Assembly: GCA_910588655.1 (NCBI GenBank)
Contig: CAJUPJ010000045.1
Span: 1-22,242, forward strand
Length of the DNA: 22,242 nucleotides
Direction of reading: 5' to 3'
DNA from: an uncultured Lachnospiraceae bacterium
GTDB lineage: Bacteria; Bacillota; Clostridia; Lachnospirales; Lachnospiraceae
Within the stretch, counting starts at the first letter, position 1; each line of letters starts with the position of its first letter. The notes under the pieces are model-generated. The model was not told where the DNA came from and made no database searches. It saw only the letters and a program-made list of their open reading frames with translations. This document shows, one piece after another, positions 7,191-14,772 of this stretch. The position numbers were made by a program, and so were the translations under genes.

Positions 7191-7427
7191 GGGAAAAGAA
7201 TATATGAAATATACTGGAAATGAGGGGATAGGAGATACAGAATGTTCAGAATAGATGAATATATTAATGAATTAATAATTACATTAAAGGATGTTTTGGG
7301 CGGAAGGCTTGTTTATATTGGATTACAAGGCAGTTATCTCCGCAATGAGGAAACTAAAAGCAGCGATATTGATATTATGGCTGTAATTGACAAGCTTTCG
7401 GCTGGGGACTTGGAAACTTTGGATTAA
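7181..7427 (+). pseudogene. Degraded second copy of the Nudix/nucleotidyltransferase junction
   Basis: The segment repeats, with about 20% divergence, the last codons of the Nudix gene (EGKEYMKY.GNE) and the first 60 residues of the nucleotidyltransferase at 1868: MFRIDEYINELIITLKDVLG, then GLQGSYLRNEETKSSDIDIM. The nucleotidyltransferase signature with its GS and SDIDI is intact, but the frame ends at LETLD after 61 codons, where the full gene has 221. The Nudix part is out of frame and headless. Because the divergence is spread along the segment, this is an old duplication or a separately imported relative, not a fresh copy. A truncated 61-residue product could be made but should be inactive. 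Confidence 0.85.
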
Positions 7428-7519
7428 ACAAGCTTATAAATACGCGTAAAAGGACACGGCATGGGGATTAAAATAAAATATATATAACATAAAAATATTC
7501 AAAGAATGGAGGAATAATA

Positions 7520-8047
7520 ATGGCATATGAAGAAATACTACTTGTAAAGCCAACAATAAAACTAGAGAAAGAAGCACTTGAATACCGTCAGGAACATTTT
7601 GATTTTGGGGAAAATGTAATTAATGGAAGTGAATTATTTGATAAAATTGCTTCTTATAGCGAATGGCTTGAAAGAGTTGCTGCCAATGCAAGTATAGAAA
7701 CAGTTGACCCGGAATGGGTTTTGACAGATACCTTTTTTGCAACCAGAGTGTCTGATGGTAAAATTATTGGTATAGCTGATTTAAGATACCAGTTAAATGA
7801 CTTTTTAAAAGATTTTGGTAATTGTGGCTATAGTGTAAGGCCCTCAGAAAGAAAAAAAGGATATGCTACTGAAATATTAAGGCAAATATGTCTTGTTGCA
7901 AAAGAGCATGGCTTAGAACAGTTACAATTATCAGTTGAAAAGGATAATGTTGCTTCAATAAAAACGATTGAAAGAAATGGTGGAAAGTTTAGCAGGAGTT
8001 TTATTTTTGAAAATGAGGAAGCATATGTATACTTAATAAAGTTATAA
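7520..8047 (+). CDS. GNAT-family N-acetyltransferase
   Basis: This is a 175-residue acetyltransferase that should move an acetyl group from acetyl-CoA to an amine; the acceptor is unknown. Motif A, the acetyl-CoA pyrophosphate loop, is GYSVRPSERKKGYATEIL (residues 103-120) with the V106-R107-P108, R111 and G114-x-A116 pattern. Motif B follows as VEKDNVASIKTIERNGG, with the usual Asn-x-x-Ser and the bulge before the last strand. The length is full. GGAGG lies about 7 nt before the ATG. It stands alone, with a 400-bp gap after it that holds a candidate terminator. Relatives with this layout are usually annotated as generic GNAT proteins in clostridia and may act on antibiotics, peptides or metabolites. 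Confidence 0.9.
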   Translation: MAYEEILLVKPTIKLEKEALEYRQEHFDFGENVINGSELFDKIASYSEWLERVAANASIETVDPEWVLTDTFFATRVSDGKIIGIADLRYQLNDFLKDFGNCGYSVRPSERKKGYATEILRQICLVAKEHGLEQLQLSVEKDNVASIKTIERNGGKFSRSFIFENEEAYVYLIKL

Positions 8048-8456
8048 GAAAATATATATAAATCTCTACATTACAGAATTAATTAAATTTGCTTCATTTT
8101 GCCTTAAATGTAAAGAAGCCATTACAATAAAGTTTAGGGGATGTGGTAAATAAAATGAATAGCCTTATTACTTGCCCGTTCACAAACAAACCTTATTGCC
8201 GGCTTGCGGCAGTCTGGCAAACCAGTCCAACCACTTAAGAAGCGTGAATTTTAAAGGACTTGCTTAATCAGGCTAAAATAATATTTTTAAAACTAATGCT
8301 GAAAATATGGACTGGTATTTATTACTGGTTCATATTTTTTTATAAAAATCTGCAAGGTAGAATATAATTATAAGATATGATACCATACTATATAAATACC
8401 TGCTTTTTACACAGGGAGCAGTTTATGGATAAAGGATAAAATAAGGAGAAGAAAGT
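8048..8456 (+). other. 409-bp intergenic stretch
   Basis: I see no supportable gene. A 27-codon frame near 8153 (MNSLITCPFTNKPYCRLAAV...) lacks a well-placed ribosome-binding site. The stretch holds a candidate terminator (8304-8341), a TATAAT at 8363-8368 without a good -35, and the AAGGAG site of the next gene. Confidence 0.5.
8304..8341 (+). terminator. Candidate rho-independent terminator
   Basis: AATATGGACTGG (8304-8315) and CTGGTTCATATT (8325-8336) pair over 12 positions in RNA if G-U pairs are allowed (three of them), with a 9-nt loop and a T-run directly after. It separates the acetyltransferase from the methyltransferase gene. Confidence 0.5.
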
Positions 8457-10103
8457 ATGGAAAAAATTGAAAAATACATGCAGGATTTAAAGGAGTGGGT
8501 TAATGATACATTAGACGAACCATTAGAGGAAATGTCTGGATTTTTTGAAAAACGCCTGGATGGTTATGAGGAACATATGTTAATTTGGGATAAGTCATAT
8601 GAAATGTTTGCAGGATTACTCCCGCCAGAATGCCAGAACATTTTAGATTTAGGCTGCGGCATTGGTCTGGAACTGGACAGGATTTGGCAGAATAATCCAG
8701 ATATAACGGTAACGGGTGTAGATTTATGCCAAGATATGCTGGACAAGTTGATGGAAAAGCATCCGGATAAACATCTGGATTTAGTGTGCCAGGACTATTT
8801 CAAATATGATTTTGGTTATGGCAAATGGGATGCTGTTATTTCTTTTGAAAGCCTGCATCATTTTTTGCCAGAACTTAAAAAAGAACTGTACCAGAAGATA
8901 TATGATGGACTGGAAAGTGGAGGGGTTTTTATTCTGGGGGATTATATTGCCTGTTGTTCTGAGGAAGAAGAATTTTTACGTAATACATATCTGGAAAAAC
9001 GGAAAAAATCTGCAATACCAGATAATTGCTTTGTGCATTTTGATATTCAACTGGTATTAGAACACGAAAAAGAGTTGTTGCAAGATGCAGGCTTTATAAT
9101 TGAAAAAGTGCTGGATGACCCTGATGGTGCAACTATTATTAAAGCCAGAAAAGGAAATAAAGGAAATCAGTTTATGGATTATAGCAGAAAAATATCTGAG
9201 CGTTTGTGGAATATGCCAGATAAAGGTGAGCTTGAGAGCCACCGCGAAGAAACATTTATAGATGACATTATACAGAAAAGCCATATTGAAAAGGAACTTC
9301 TTGCTAACCTGGATGGGATAAAAACTGTATTTGATGGCGGTGCAGGATGTGGCAGGTTTTCTATTCTTCTTGCAAAACAGGGATGTGAAGTTACACACTT
9401 TGATATTTCACAGCCTATGATAGATAAGGCAAAGGAATTAGCAGAAAGAGAAGGAGTCCTTGATAAAATTACATTTGTGAAAGGTGCATTAGAGGATTTA
9501 AAAGACTTTAAGGATAAATCATTTGATATGGTTATTTCTTTTGATGCTCCTGTTTCGTATACTTATCCAAACCAGGAACAAGTTATAAGTGAACTTGTGC
9601 GTATATGCCGTAAACGCATTATGGTAAGTGTGTCAAGCCGTCTGGGATACCTTCCATATCTGTCAAACCCGGTACAGAAGAACCAGTTTATATTGGATGA
9701 AAACTGTAACGACGGGTTTGTCAGGTGGTGTATTGAAAACAAAGAAAATGCAATTAAATCTTTTTGCTTTAATAAAAATAATATTATGGAGTTATGGGCA
9801 GATGGACTTATGGGTGGCAGGGAAGAAATAGCTGAGTACGAAAATGGTGGCAGTCCGTGGTGTATTACATATACTTTTATGCCAGATGAACTGAAAGGCA
9901 TACTTGGACGCTATGGCGTAAAGGATATCAGGCTGGCAGGTCCTGGTGCATATGCAAGGACTCTTCCAAATGAAATACTTGTAAAGATAATGAATAATTT
10001 AAAACAACGGGAGGACTTTTTAGATTTTTGTTATCTTTACGACTCTAATCCATATGTGTGTGGCATGGGAAAAGATAATTTATTAGCCATAGGTATATTG
10101 TGA
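8457..10103 (+). CDS. Protein with two tandem SAM-dependent methyltransferase domains
   Basis: The 548-residue protein has two class I methyltransferase folds in one chain. The first, about residues 40-230, has motif I ILDLGCGIGLEL (62-73), VTGVDLCQDMLDKL, and the post-motif WDAVISFESLHHF. The second, about 240-548, begins MDYSRKISERLWNMPD and has motif I VFDGGAGCGRFSILL (291-305), THFDISQPMIDKAKELA and KSFDMVISFDAPVSYTYP. No membrane segment is seen. Substrates cannot be predicted; the second half resembles small-molecule methyltransferases. The ATG is well placed behind AAGGAG. A kinase-like gene follows after about 110 bp and an APH-like remnant after that, suggesting a small gene group. 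Splitting into two functional enzymes is possible, but the frame is continuous with no sign of an error. Confidence 0.85.
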   Translation: MEKIEKYMQDLKEWVNDTLDEPLEEMSGFFEKRLDGYEEHMLIWDKSYEMFAGLLPPECQNILDLGCGIGLELDRIWQNNPDITVTGVDLCQDMLDKLMEKHPDKHLDLVCQDYFKYDFGYGKWDAVISFESLHHFLPELKKELYQKIYDGLESGGVFILGDYIACCSEEEEFLRNTYLEKRKKSAIPDNCFVHFDIQLVLEHEKELLQDAGFIIEKVLDDPDGATIIKARKGNKGNQFMDYSRKISERLWNMPDKGELESHREETFIDDIIQKSHIEKELLANLDGIKTVFDGGAGCGRFSILLAKQGCEVTHFDISQPMIDKAKELAEREGVLDKITFVKGALEDLKDFKDKSFDMVISFDAPVSYTYPNQEQVISELVRICRKRIMVSVSSRLGYLPYLSNPVQKNQFILDENCNDGFVRWCIENKENAIKSFCFNKNNIMELWADGLMGGREEIAEYENGGSPWCITYTFMPDELKGILGRYGVKDIRLAGPGAYARTLPNEILVKIMNNLKQREDFLDFCYLYDSNPYVCGMGKDNLLAIGIL

Positions 10104-10214
10104 TTATAAAAAAGTAAAAATAACTTGTTTCTGTCTGGTATGGTAAAAGTTAAATAAAAATGAAAAATAAGGTGTATGATATATATTTTATAAGTGGAAA
10201 ATGGAAGGGTAGAA

Positions 10215-11120
10215 ATGGTAAAAATTAATCTTGGTAATATTACATTCAGGTTAAAAGAACAGCAGGACTTTAGCTGGCTGGAGAAATATGGCAAGGCTTT
10301 CTGGTGTGTTGATGAAACGGGTTCAGGATGCATTTGCATTGGAATGGAAAAGGCATGTAAAAGATATTTCTTAAAAATTGCAGGAGTTAATACTATAGAG
10401 GCAGATGTTACACCAGAGGAGTCTGTTAAAATATTAAAAGATGCTGTTCCAGTTTATTATGATTTAGAACACCCTGCCTTAATTAAGATAGTGGAAGCTT
10501 ATGCATATAAGAAATTTTACATTGCAGTTTTTGAATGGGCAGATGGGGAATGTCTGTTTGACCATTGGAATTTTGAAAAATACAAAACAGACAGCACTAT
10601 TAAAAGCCCAAAGGAAAAGTTTAAGGAATTGCCTCCTGGTAAAAAAATAATTGTGACAGATGTATTATTTTCATTTCTTGATAATGTAAATAAGAAGGGA
10701 TATGTTGCAGTTGATTTTTATGATGGAAGCATAATGTATAACTTTAAAACAGACCATATGAAAATTTGTGATATTGACCTTTACAGAAAAGCCTCTGTTA
10801 TAAATGATATGGATGACTGGTATGGTACAAAGCGTTTAAAAGCTCCAGAGGAATATGTAAAGGGCAGTGTTATTGATGTACAGACTAATATTTTTACACT
10901 TGGTGCTTTGGTTTTTGAGTTTTTTGGCAATTTTTCTGCTTCTGAAATAGAAAAACGGTATGTACAGAACAGGTTTCTTCCATGTGCATACAAGGACTGG
11001 CAGCTAAACGAAGAAAGTTATAATGTGGCTTTAAATGCCGTTAGTGCCAGCAGGAATGAACGTTATAAAACATTTGGGGAATTTTACAGTGAATGGAAAA
11101 GTGCAATATCACTATTATAA
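10215..11120 (+). CDS. Protein-kinase-like protein with atypical catalytic motifs
   Basis: Numbering from ATG 10215, which has GGAAGGG about 5 nt upstream (an in-frame GTG at 10194 lacks one), the product is 301 residues. It follows the kinase order: an N-lobe lysine in YFLKIAG (K54), a hinge-like FEWADGECLFDHW (106-118), a catalytic-loop equivalent GYVAVDFYDGSIMYNF (162-177; D167) where HRD is expected, KICDIDLY (183-190) in place of DFG, APEEY (210-214) matching the APE motif, and NIFTLGALVFEFF (225-237) as helix F, with Asn for the usual Asp. It is soluble. It may phosphorylate a small molecule or protein, or be a pseudokinase. Its place after the double methyltransferase suggests a shared role, which is an inference. 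Confidence 0.7.
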   Translation: MVKINLGNITFRLKEQQDFSWLEKYGKAFWCVDETGSGCICIGMEKACKRYFLKIAGVNTIEADVTPEESVKILKDAVPVYYDLEHPALIKIVEAYAYKKFYIAVFEWADGECLFDHWNFEKYKTDSTIKSPKEKFKELPPGKKIIVTDVLFSFLDNVNKKGYVAVDFYDGSIMYNFKTDHMKICDIDLYRKASVINDMDDWYGTKRLKAPEEYVKGSVIDVQTNIFTLGALVFEFFGNFSASEIEKRYVQNRFLPCAYKDWQLNEESYNVALNAVSASRNERYKTFGEFYSEWKSAISLL

Positions 11121-11192
11121 AATAAACAATATATCCAATTATATAAATAATGGAATTTGTATAATGGTTTTAATAAAGTGGAGGGATTCCAG

Positions 11193-11721
11193 ATGGACAA
11201 CAGGATTAGGGAGATACTTATAAACTGGGGTTACAGGATAACAATATAAAACAGGTATATGGAACGGTATGGCAGGAAATAATTATATATTAAAAGAGTA
11301 CCAGGATTTGGAAATGTTAAAAAGAAACTTGGAAATAATAAATATTCTGGATAAAACAGATATTCCTGTTGGAAAAGTTATACCTCCTGTATTAGAAAAT
11401 AAAAATATACAGTATATAGAATATGGTGGAAATTTTTATTTTCTGTCACAAAAACTTCCAGGATGCCATCTGGCTTTTAAAAAATGTGAAGAGAACAGGA
11501 TATTCTGGAATAATAGTTTACTAGATGAAATGAATGGCTGGGTAAAAAAGAATTTTGAAGTTAATGGCTGGAAATATATAACTAATAAAGAGTATGGGCA
11601 GACTATATCAAAATTAGTTTTATATTTTGAAAGTATAGATGATGTATCTTGTGTAGAAGATGCTTATAGAATATATGGATTTATAAAAAAGCATGAGAAA
11701 ATAATATGGGAAAGTATTTAG
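11193..11721 (+). pseudogene. Frameshifted, truncated aminoglycoside-phosphotransferase-like gene
   Basis: The original start is ATG 11193, behind a strong GGAGG. It reads MDNRIREILINWG and then shifts frame; the next frame gives LQDNNIKQVYGTVWQ, and a second shift near 11270 leads to GNNYILKEYQDLEMLKRNL and on to the stop at 11721. Joined, these make the N-lobe of an APH/choline-kinase-type phosphotransferase, with the nucleotide-binding lysine in YILKEY and FLSQKLPG as the hinge. The catalytic half (an HxDxxxxN loop and a DxD) is missing: the frame ends at HEKIIWESI. It should be inactive. A 150-residue product starting at 11269 could in principle be made, but no ribosome-binding site supports it. 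Confidence 0.65.
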
Positions 11722-11740
11722 TTGGAAAGCTTATAATAAA

Positions 11741-11767
11741 AACACCAGTTTAAGGCTGGTGTTTTTT
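11741..11767 (+). terminator. Rho-independent terminator before the cas operon
   Basis: AACACCAG (11741-11748) and CTGGTGTT (11756-11763) form an 8-bp perfect stem with a 7-nt loop, followed directly by a T-run. It separates the methyltransferase/kinase group from the CRISPR-Cas locus. Confidence 0.9.
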
Positions 11768-11822
11768 AGTTGTTATTATATTTTGATTACTAGAAAAATT
11801 TGTAATAATTATAGGAAAAAGG

Positions 11823-11850
11823 TTGTTTTTTGTAGAAATTTTGTTATAAT
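11823..11850 (+). promoter_or_regulatory. Candidate promoter of the cas operon
   Basis: A perfect TATAAT (11845-11850) has TTGTTT at 11823-11828 with 16-bp spacing. It lies between the terminator and cas3, about 108 bp before the start codon, and is the best promoter-like pair in the gap. The long AT-rich 5' leader shows no clear hairpin. Confidence 0.5.
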
Positions 11851-11957
11851 ATATTTAAAGTTAAAATTATAATAAAAGATTAAGATGGTAATGCAAATCA
11901 TATCAATGAACTAAATATTGTTGTAAAAATAATGATATATAATTGGAAGGATAGTTT

Positions 11958-14099
11958 ATGTGGGACAAAAAAATAGCACATATAAATATGCAAAGGGAAC
12001 AAACAATAAAAGAGCATCTTGAAAATGTTGCGGAAATGGCAGCAGATTTTTGTTCGGATTATAAAATTGAAAATTTAGATGTGCAGAATTACGCTTACCA
12101 GACAGGGCTGGCGCATGATATTGGAAAATATTCAAATGTATTCCAGAAGAAAATCAGGGGAAACCATGAAATTATGACTGACCATTCTACAGCAGGTGCA
12201 AGAGAGATGAAAGAATTAAGAATGCCAGCAGGTGCGTTTGCAGTAGCTGGGCATCATGGAGGCCTGCCAAATGGATGGGATTGTACAAATTCTAATCTTA
12301 TACAAAGAATTAATAACCGGGAAATAGAACCATATTCTGGTTATAAAAATGAGATAGAAATTAAAAAGGTTTCTGAACCTGCATTAAAGCCTTTTGAGGA
12401 AGGTTTTTTTACAAGGATGCTTTTTTCTGCGTTAGTTGATGGGGACTTTCTGGATACAGAAGCCTTTATGATGCAGAATAGCACAGACAGAGGAAATTAT
12501 GAACCAGTTAAAATTCTTTACCAGAAGATTTTAGAGCATATAGAACCTTGGCGTGTACTTACTGGACAAGTAACAGAACTTAATAAAATCCGTACAGAAA
12601 TTTTGGAACAATGTCTTTCAGAAGGAAAAGGAAAAAGGGGATGTTACAGTTTAACAGTCCCAACAGGAGGAGGAAAAACTATATCTTCTTTAGCGTTTGC
12701 TTTACAACATGCTGTCCAAAATAATATGAAAAGAATTATTTATGTAATTCCATATACAAGTATTATTGAACAAAATGTACAGGTTTTTCAGAATATACTA
12801 GGTAAAGAAAATGTTTTAGCACATTACTGTACAGCGCTTCTGGAATCTGGAAAACAGGATAATGAAATATATGAAAAGCATAAACTGTCAATTGAAAATT
12901 GGGATGCACCAGTTATTGTTACTACTAATGTACAATTTTTTGAATCATTATATTCAAATAAAGTTTCAAAATGCCGTAAGCTGCATAATATTGCAAACAG
13001 CGTTATTATTTTTGATGAGGTGCAGATGATACCATTACATGTAATGCTGCCATGTGTAAAGGCTGTAGAGATGTTGTTAAAGTCTTACCAGGCAAGTGTG
13101 GTTTTATGTACAGCAACCCAGCCTGCTATAGAAAAATGGTTAAAACCTTATTTTGTAAAAGAAATTTGCCATAACCGTATAGAAATATTCAAGAAACTTA
13201 AGCGGGCGGAAATTAGGGAATTAGGAGAGATAACGGAGCAGGATTTATTGCAGAAAGTTAATGTACAAAACCAGGTTTTAGTAATTGTTAATACAAAAGC
13301 GGAAGCACATAATTTGTATGATATGTTGGAGGAAGAAGGACGCTTTCATTTATCTACATATATGACACCATTTGACCGGAAAAAGATTTTAGATATTATA
13401 CGCAAGAAATTAATGCAGGGGGAAACATGCAGGGTAGTATCAACATCACTTGTGGAGGCAGGGGTCGATATTGATTTTCCAGTAGTATTCAGGGAAAAAG
13501 CAGGGCTGGATTCTATAATACAGGCAGCAGGAAGATGTAACCGGGAAGGAAAAAGAAATGTAGAAGAAAGTATTGTATGGGTGTTCACTATGGGAAAGAT
13601 ACCACGTATGCTTGGAAAGAATGTTGCAATAACTGGAGAAACATTTGAAAAATATAATATATATGACGGTTTAGAACCAATAAAATATTATTTTGAAACA
13701 TTACAGTCTTTAGATATAAGTTTACTTGATACCAACAATATTGTAGAAAGTTTTGATAAAGGTCTTGGTGGAATTAAAATGCCATTTAAAAAAATAGCAG
13801 AAGTTTTCCATATGATAGAGTCTGATACAAGAATGCTTATAATTCCAATAGATAGAGAAGCATGCCAGCTTGTAGAAAAATTACAATACAAAATTGACAA
13901 CCAGCAAAGTTTTAAAAGCGTTATACAAGAGTTAGGTGTTTATTCAGTTAATCTTTATGAAAATGAATATGAAAATATGTTACAGGATGGAAATAGTTAT
14001 GAGATTCTAGATGGAATTGCAGTTTTACAAAATTTGCATATGTATTCAATGGATAAAGGATTAGTTTATGAAAAAGCAGATGGCGCAATGATAATTTAG
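11958..14099 (+). CDS. cas3: Type I-C CRISPR helicase-nuclease Cas3
   Basis: This 713-residue protein is recruited to target-bound Cascade, then unwinds and cuts the displaced strand. The N-terminal HD nuclease has H20, the H53-D54 pair with K57 (AHDIGK), H76 and H99-H100 as metal ligands. The superfamily 2 helicase follows: Walker A VPTGGGKT (234-241), DEVQ box (353-356) in place of DExH, the LCTATQP motif, STSLVEAGVDIDFPVVFREK, and motif VI QAAGRCNREG (522-531). The length is normal for a fused HD-helicase Cas3 of this subtype. GGAAGG stands before the ATG. It is the first gene of the cas operon, 16 bp before cas5c. All key motifs are intact, so interference should be active. Confidence 0.97.
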   Translation: MWDKKIAHINMQREQTIKEHLENVAEMAADFCSDYKIENLDVQNYAYQTGLAHDIGKYSNVFQKKIRGNHEIMTDHSTAGAREMKELRMPAGAFAVAGHHGGLPNGWDCTNSNLIQRINNREIEPYSGYKNEIEIKKVSEPALKPFEEGFFTRMLFSALVDGDFLDTEAFMMQNSTDRGNYEPVKILYQKILEHIEPWRVLTGQVTELNKIRTEILEQCLSEGKGKRGCYSLTVPTGGGKTISSLAFALQHAVQNNMKRIIYVIPYTSIIEQNVQVFQNILGKENVLAHYCTALLESGKQDNEIYEKHKLSIENWDAPVIVTTNVQFFESLYSNKVSKCRKLHNIANSVIIFDEVQMIPLHVMLPCVKAVEMLLKSYQASVVLCTATQPAIEKWLKPYFVKEICHNRIEIFKKLKRAEIRELGEITEQDLLQKVNVQNQVLVIVNTKAEAHNLYDMLEEEGRFHLSTYMTPFDRKKILDIIRKKLMQGETCRVVSTSLVEAGVDIDFPVVFREKAGLDSIIQAAGRCNREGKRNVEESIVWVFTMGKIPRMLGKNVAITGETFEKYNIYDGLEPIKYYFETLQSLDISLLDTNNIVESFDKGLGGIKMPFKKIAEVFHMIESDTRMLIIPIDREACQLVEKLQYKIDNQQSFKSVIQELGVYSVNLYENEYENMLQDGNSYEILDGIAVLQNLHMYSMDKGLVYEKADGAMII

Positions 14100-14115
14100 G
14101 AAAGGAGACATTATA

Positions 14116-14772
14116 ATGTCAGTTATGTTTGAAGTATGGGGAGAGTATGCAGCATTTAACCGTCCAGAATTTAAAACGGAACGTGTGACATATGACTGTA
14201 TAACACCTTCCGCCGCCAGAGGGATTTTAGAAGCAGTTTACTGGCATCCAGGTATTAAATATATTATAGATGAAATTTATGTATGCAATACAATCCAGAC
14301 AACAAATATACGGAGGAATGAAGTTAAAGATAAGATAAGTGGAAGCAATGTTAAGAAAGTTATGAATAATGGTAATAAAGATATGCTTTATTTATCTGCT
14401 TCAGATTCAATACAACAAAGGGCAGCATTAGTTTTAAAAAATGTGCGTTACATTGTAAAGGCTCACTTTGATATAACTTCCAAGGCGAATGAAACAGATA
14501 ATCCAGGCAAATTCCAGGATATTTTAAAAAGACGTTTGCAAAGAGGACAGTGTTACCATACACCATATCTTGGTGTAAGGGAATTTCCAGCATTTTTCCG
14601 TATTTGGGATAATAAAGAAAAAGTCCCAACAGCGTATAAAGGAGAAAAGGATTTAGGATATATGCTGTATGATATGGATTACCAGGGAGAGAACGGAATA
14701 GAGCCTATGTTTTTCCATGCAGTATTACAAGATGGAAAACTGGATTTAAAAGATTGTGAGGTGTTAAAATGA
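14116..14772 (+). CDS. cas5c: Cas5c (Cas5d), pre-crRNA endoribonuclease and Cascade subunit
   Basis: In type I-C there is no Cas6; Cas5c cuts the repeat RNA and then stays on the 5' handle. The 218-residue protein has the expected opening FEVWGEYAAFNRPEFKTERVTY, then the signature PSAARGILEAVYWHPG. Tyr42, Lys115 and His117 (in VKAHFDIT) are the likely counterparts of the catalytic Tyr/Lys/His known in characterised Cas5d enzymes; the exact match is inferred. The later segment YHTPYLGVREFPAFF is also typical. AAAGGAGA precedes the ATG. Its stop overlaps the cas8c start as ATGA, so the two are translationally coupled. The repeat hairpin and handle length at the array fit its known cleavage site. 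Confidence 0.95.
   Translation: MSVMFEVWGEYAAFNRPEFKTERVTYDCITPSAARGILEAVYWHPGIKYIIDEIYVCNTIQTTNIRRNEVKDKISGSNVKKVMNNGNKDMLYLSASDSIQQRAALVLKNVRYIVKAHFDITSKANETDNPGKFQDILKRRLQRGQCYHTPYLGVREFPAFFRIWDNKEKVPTAYKGEKDLGYMLYDMDYQGENGIEPMFFHAVLQDGKLDLKDCEVLK

Noticed and set aside
8311..8330. Direct repeat ACTGGT separated by ATTTATT
   Set aside because: It is better explained as part of the G-U containing hairpin of a terminator.
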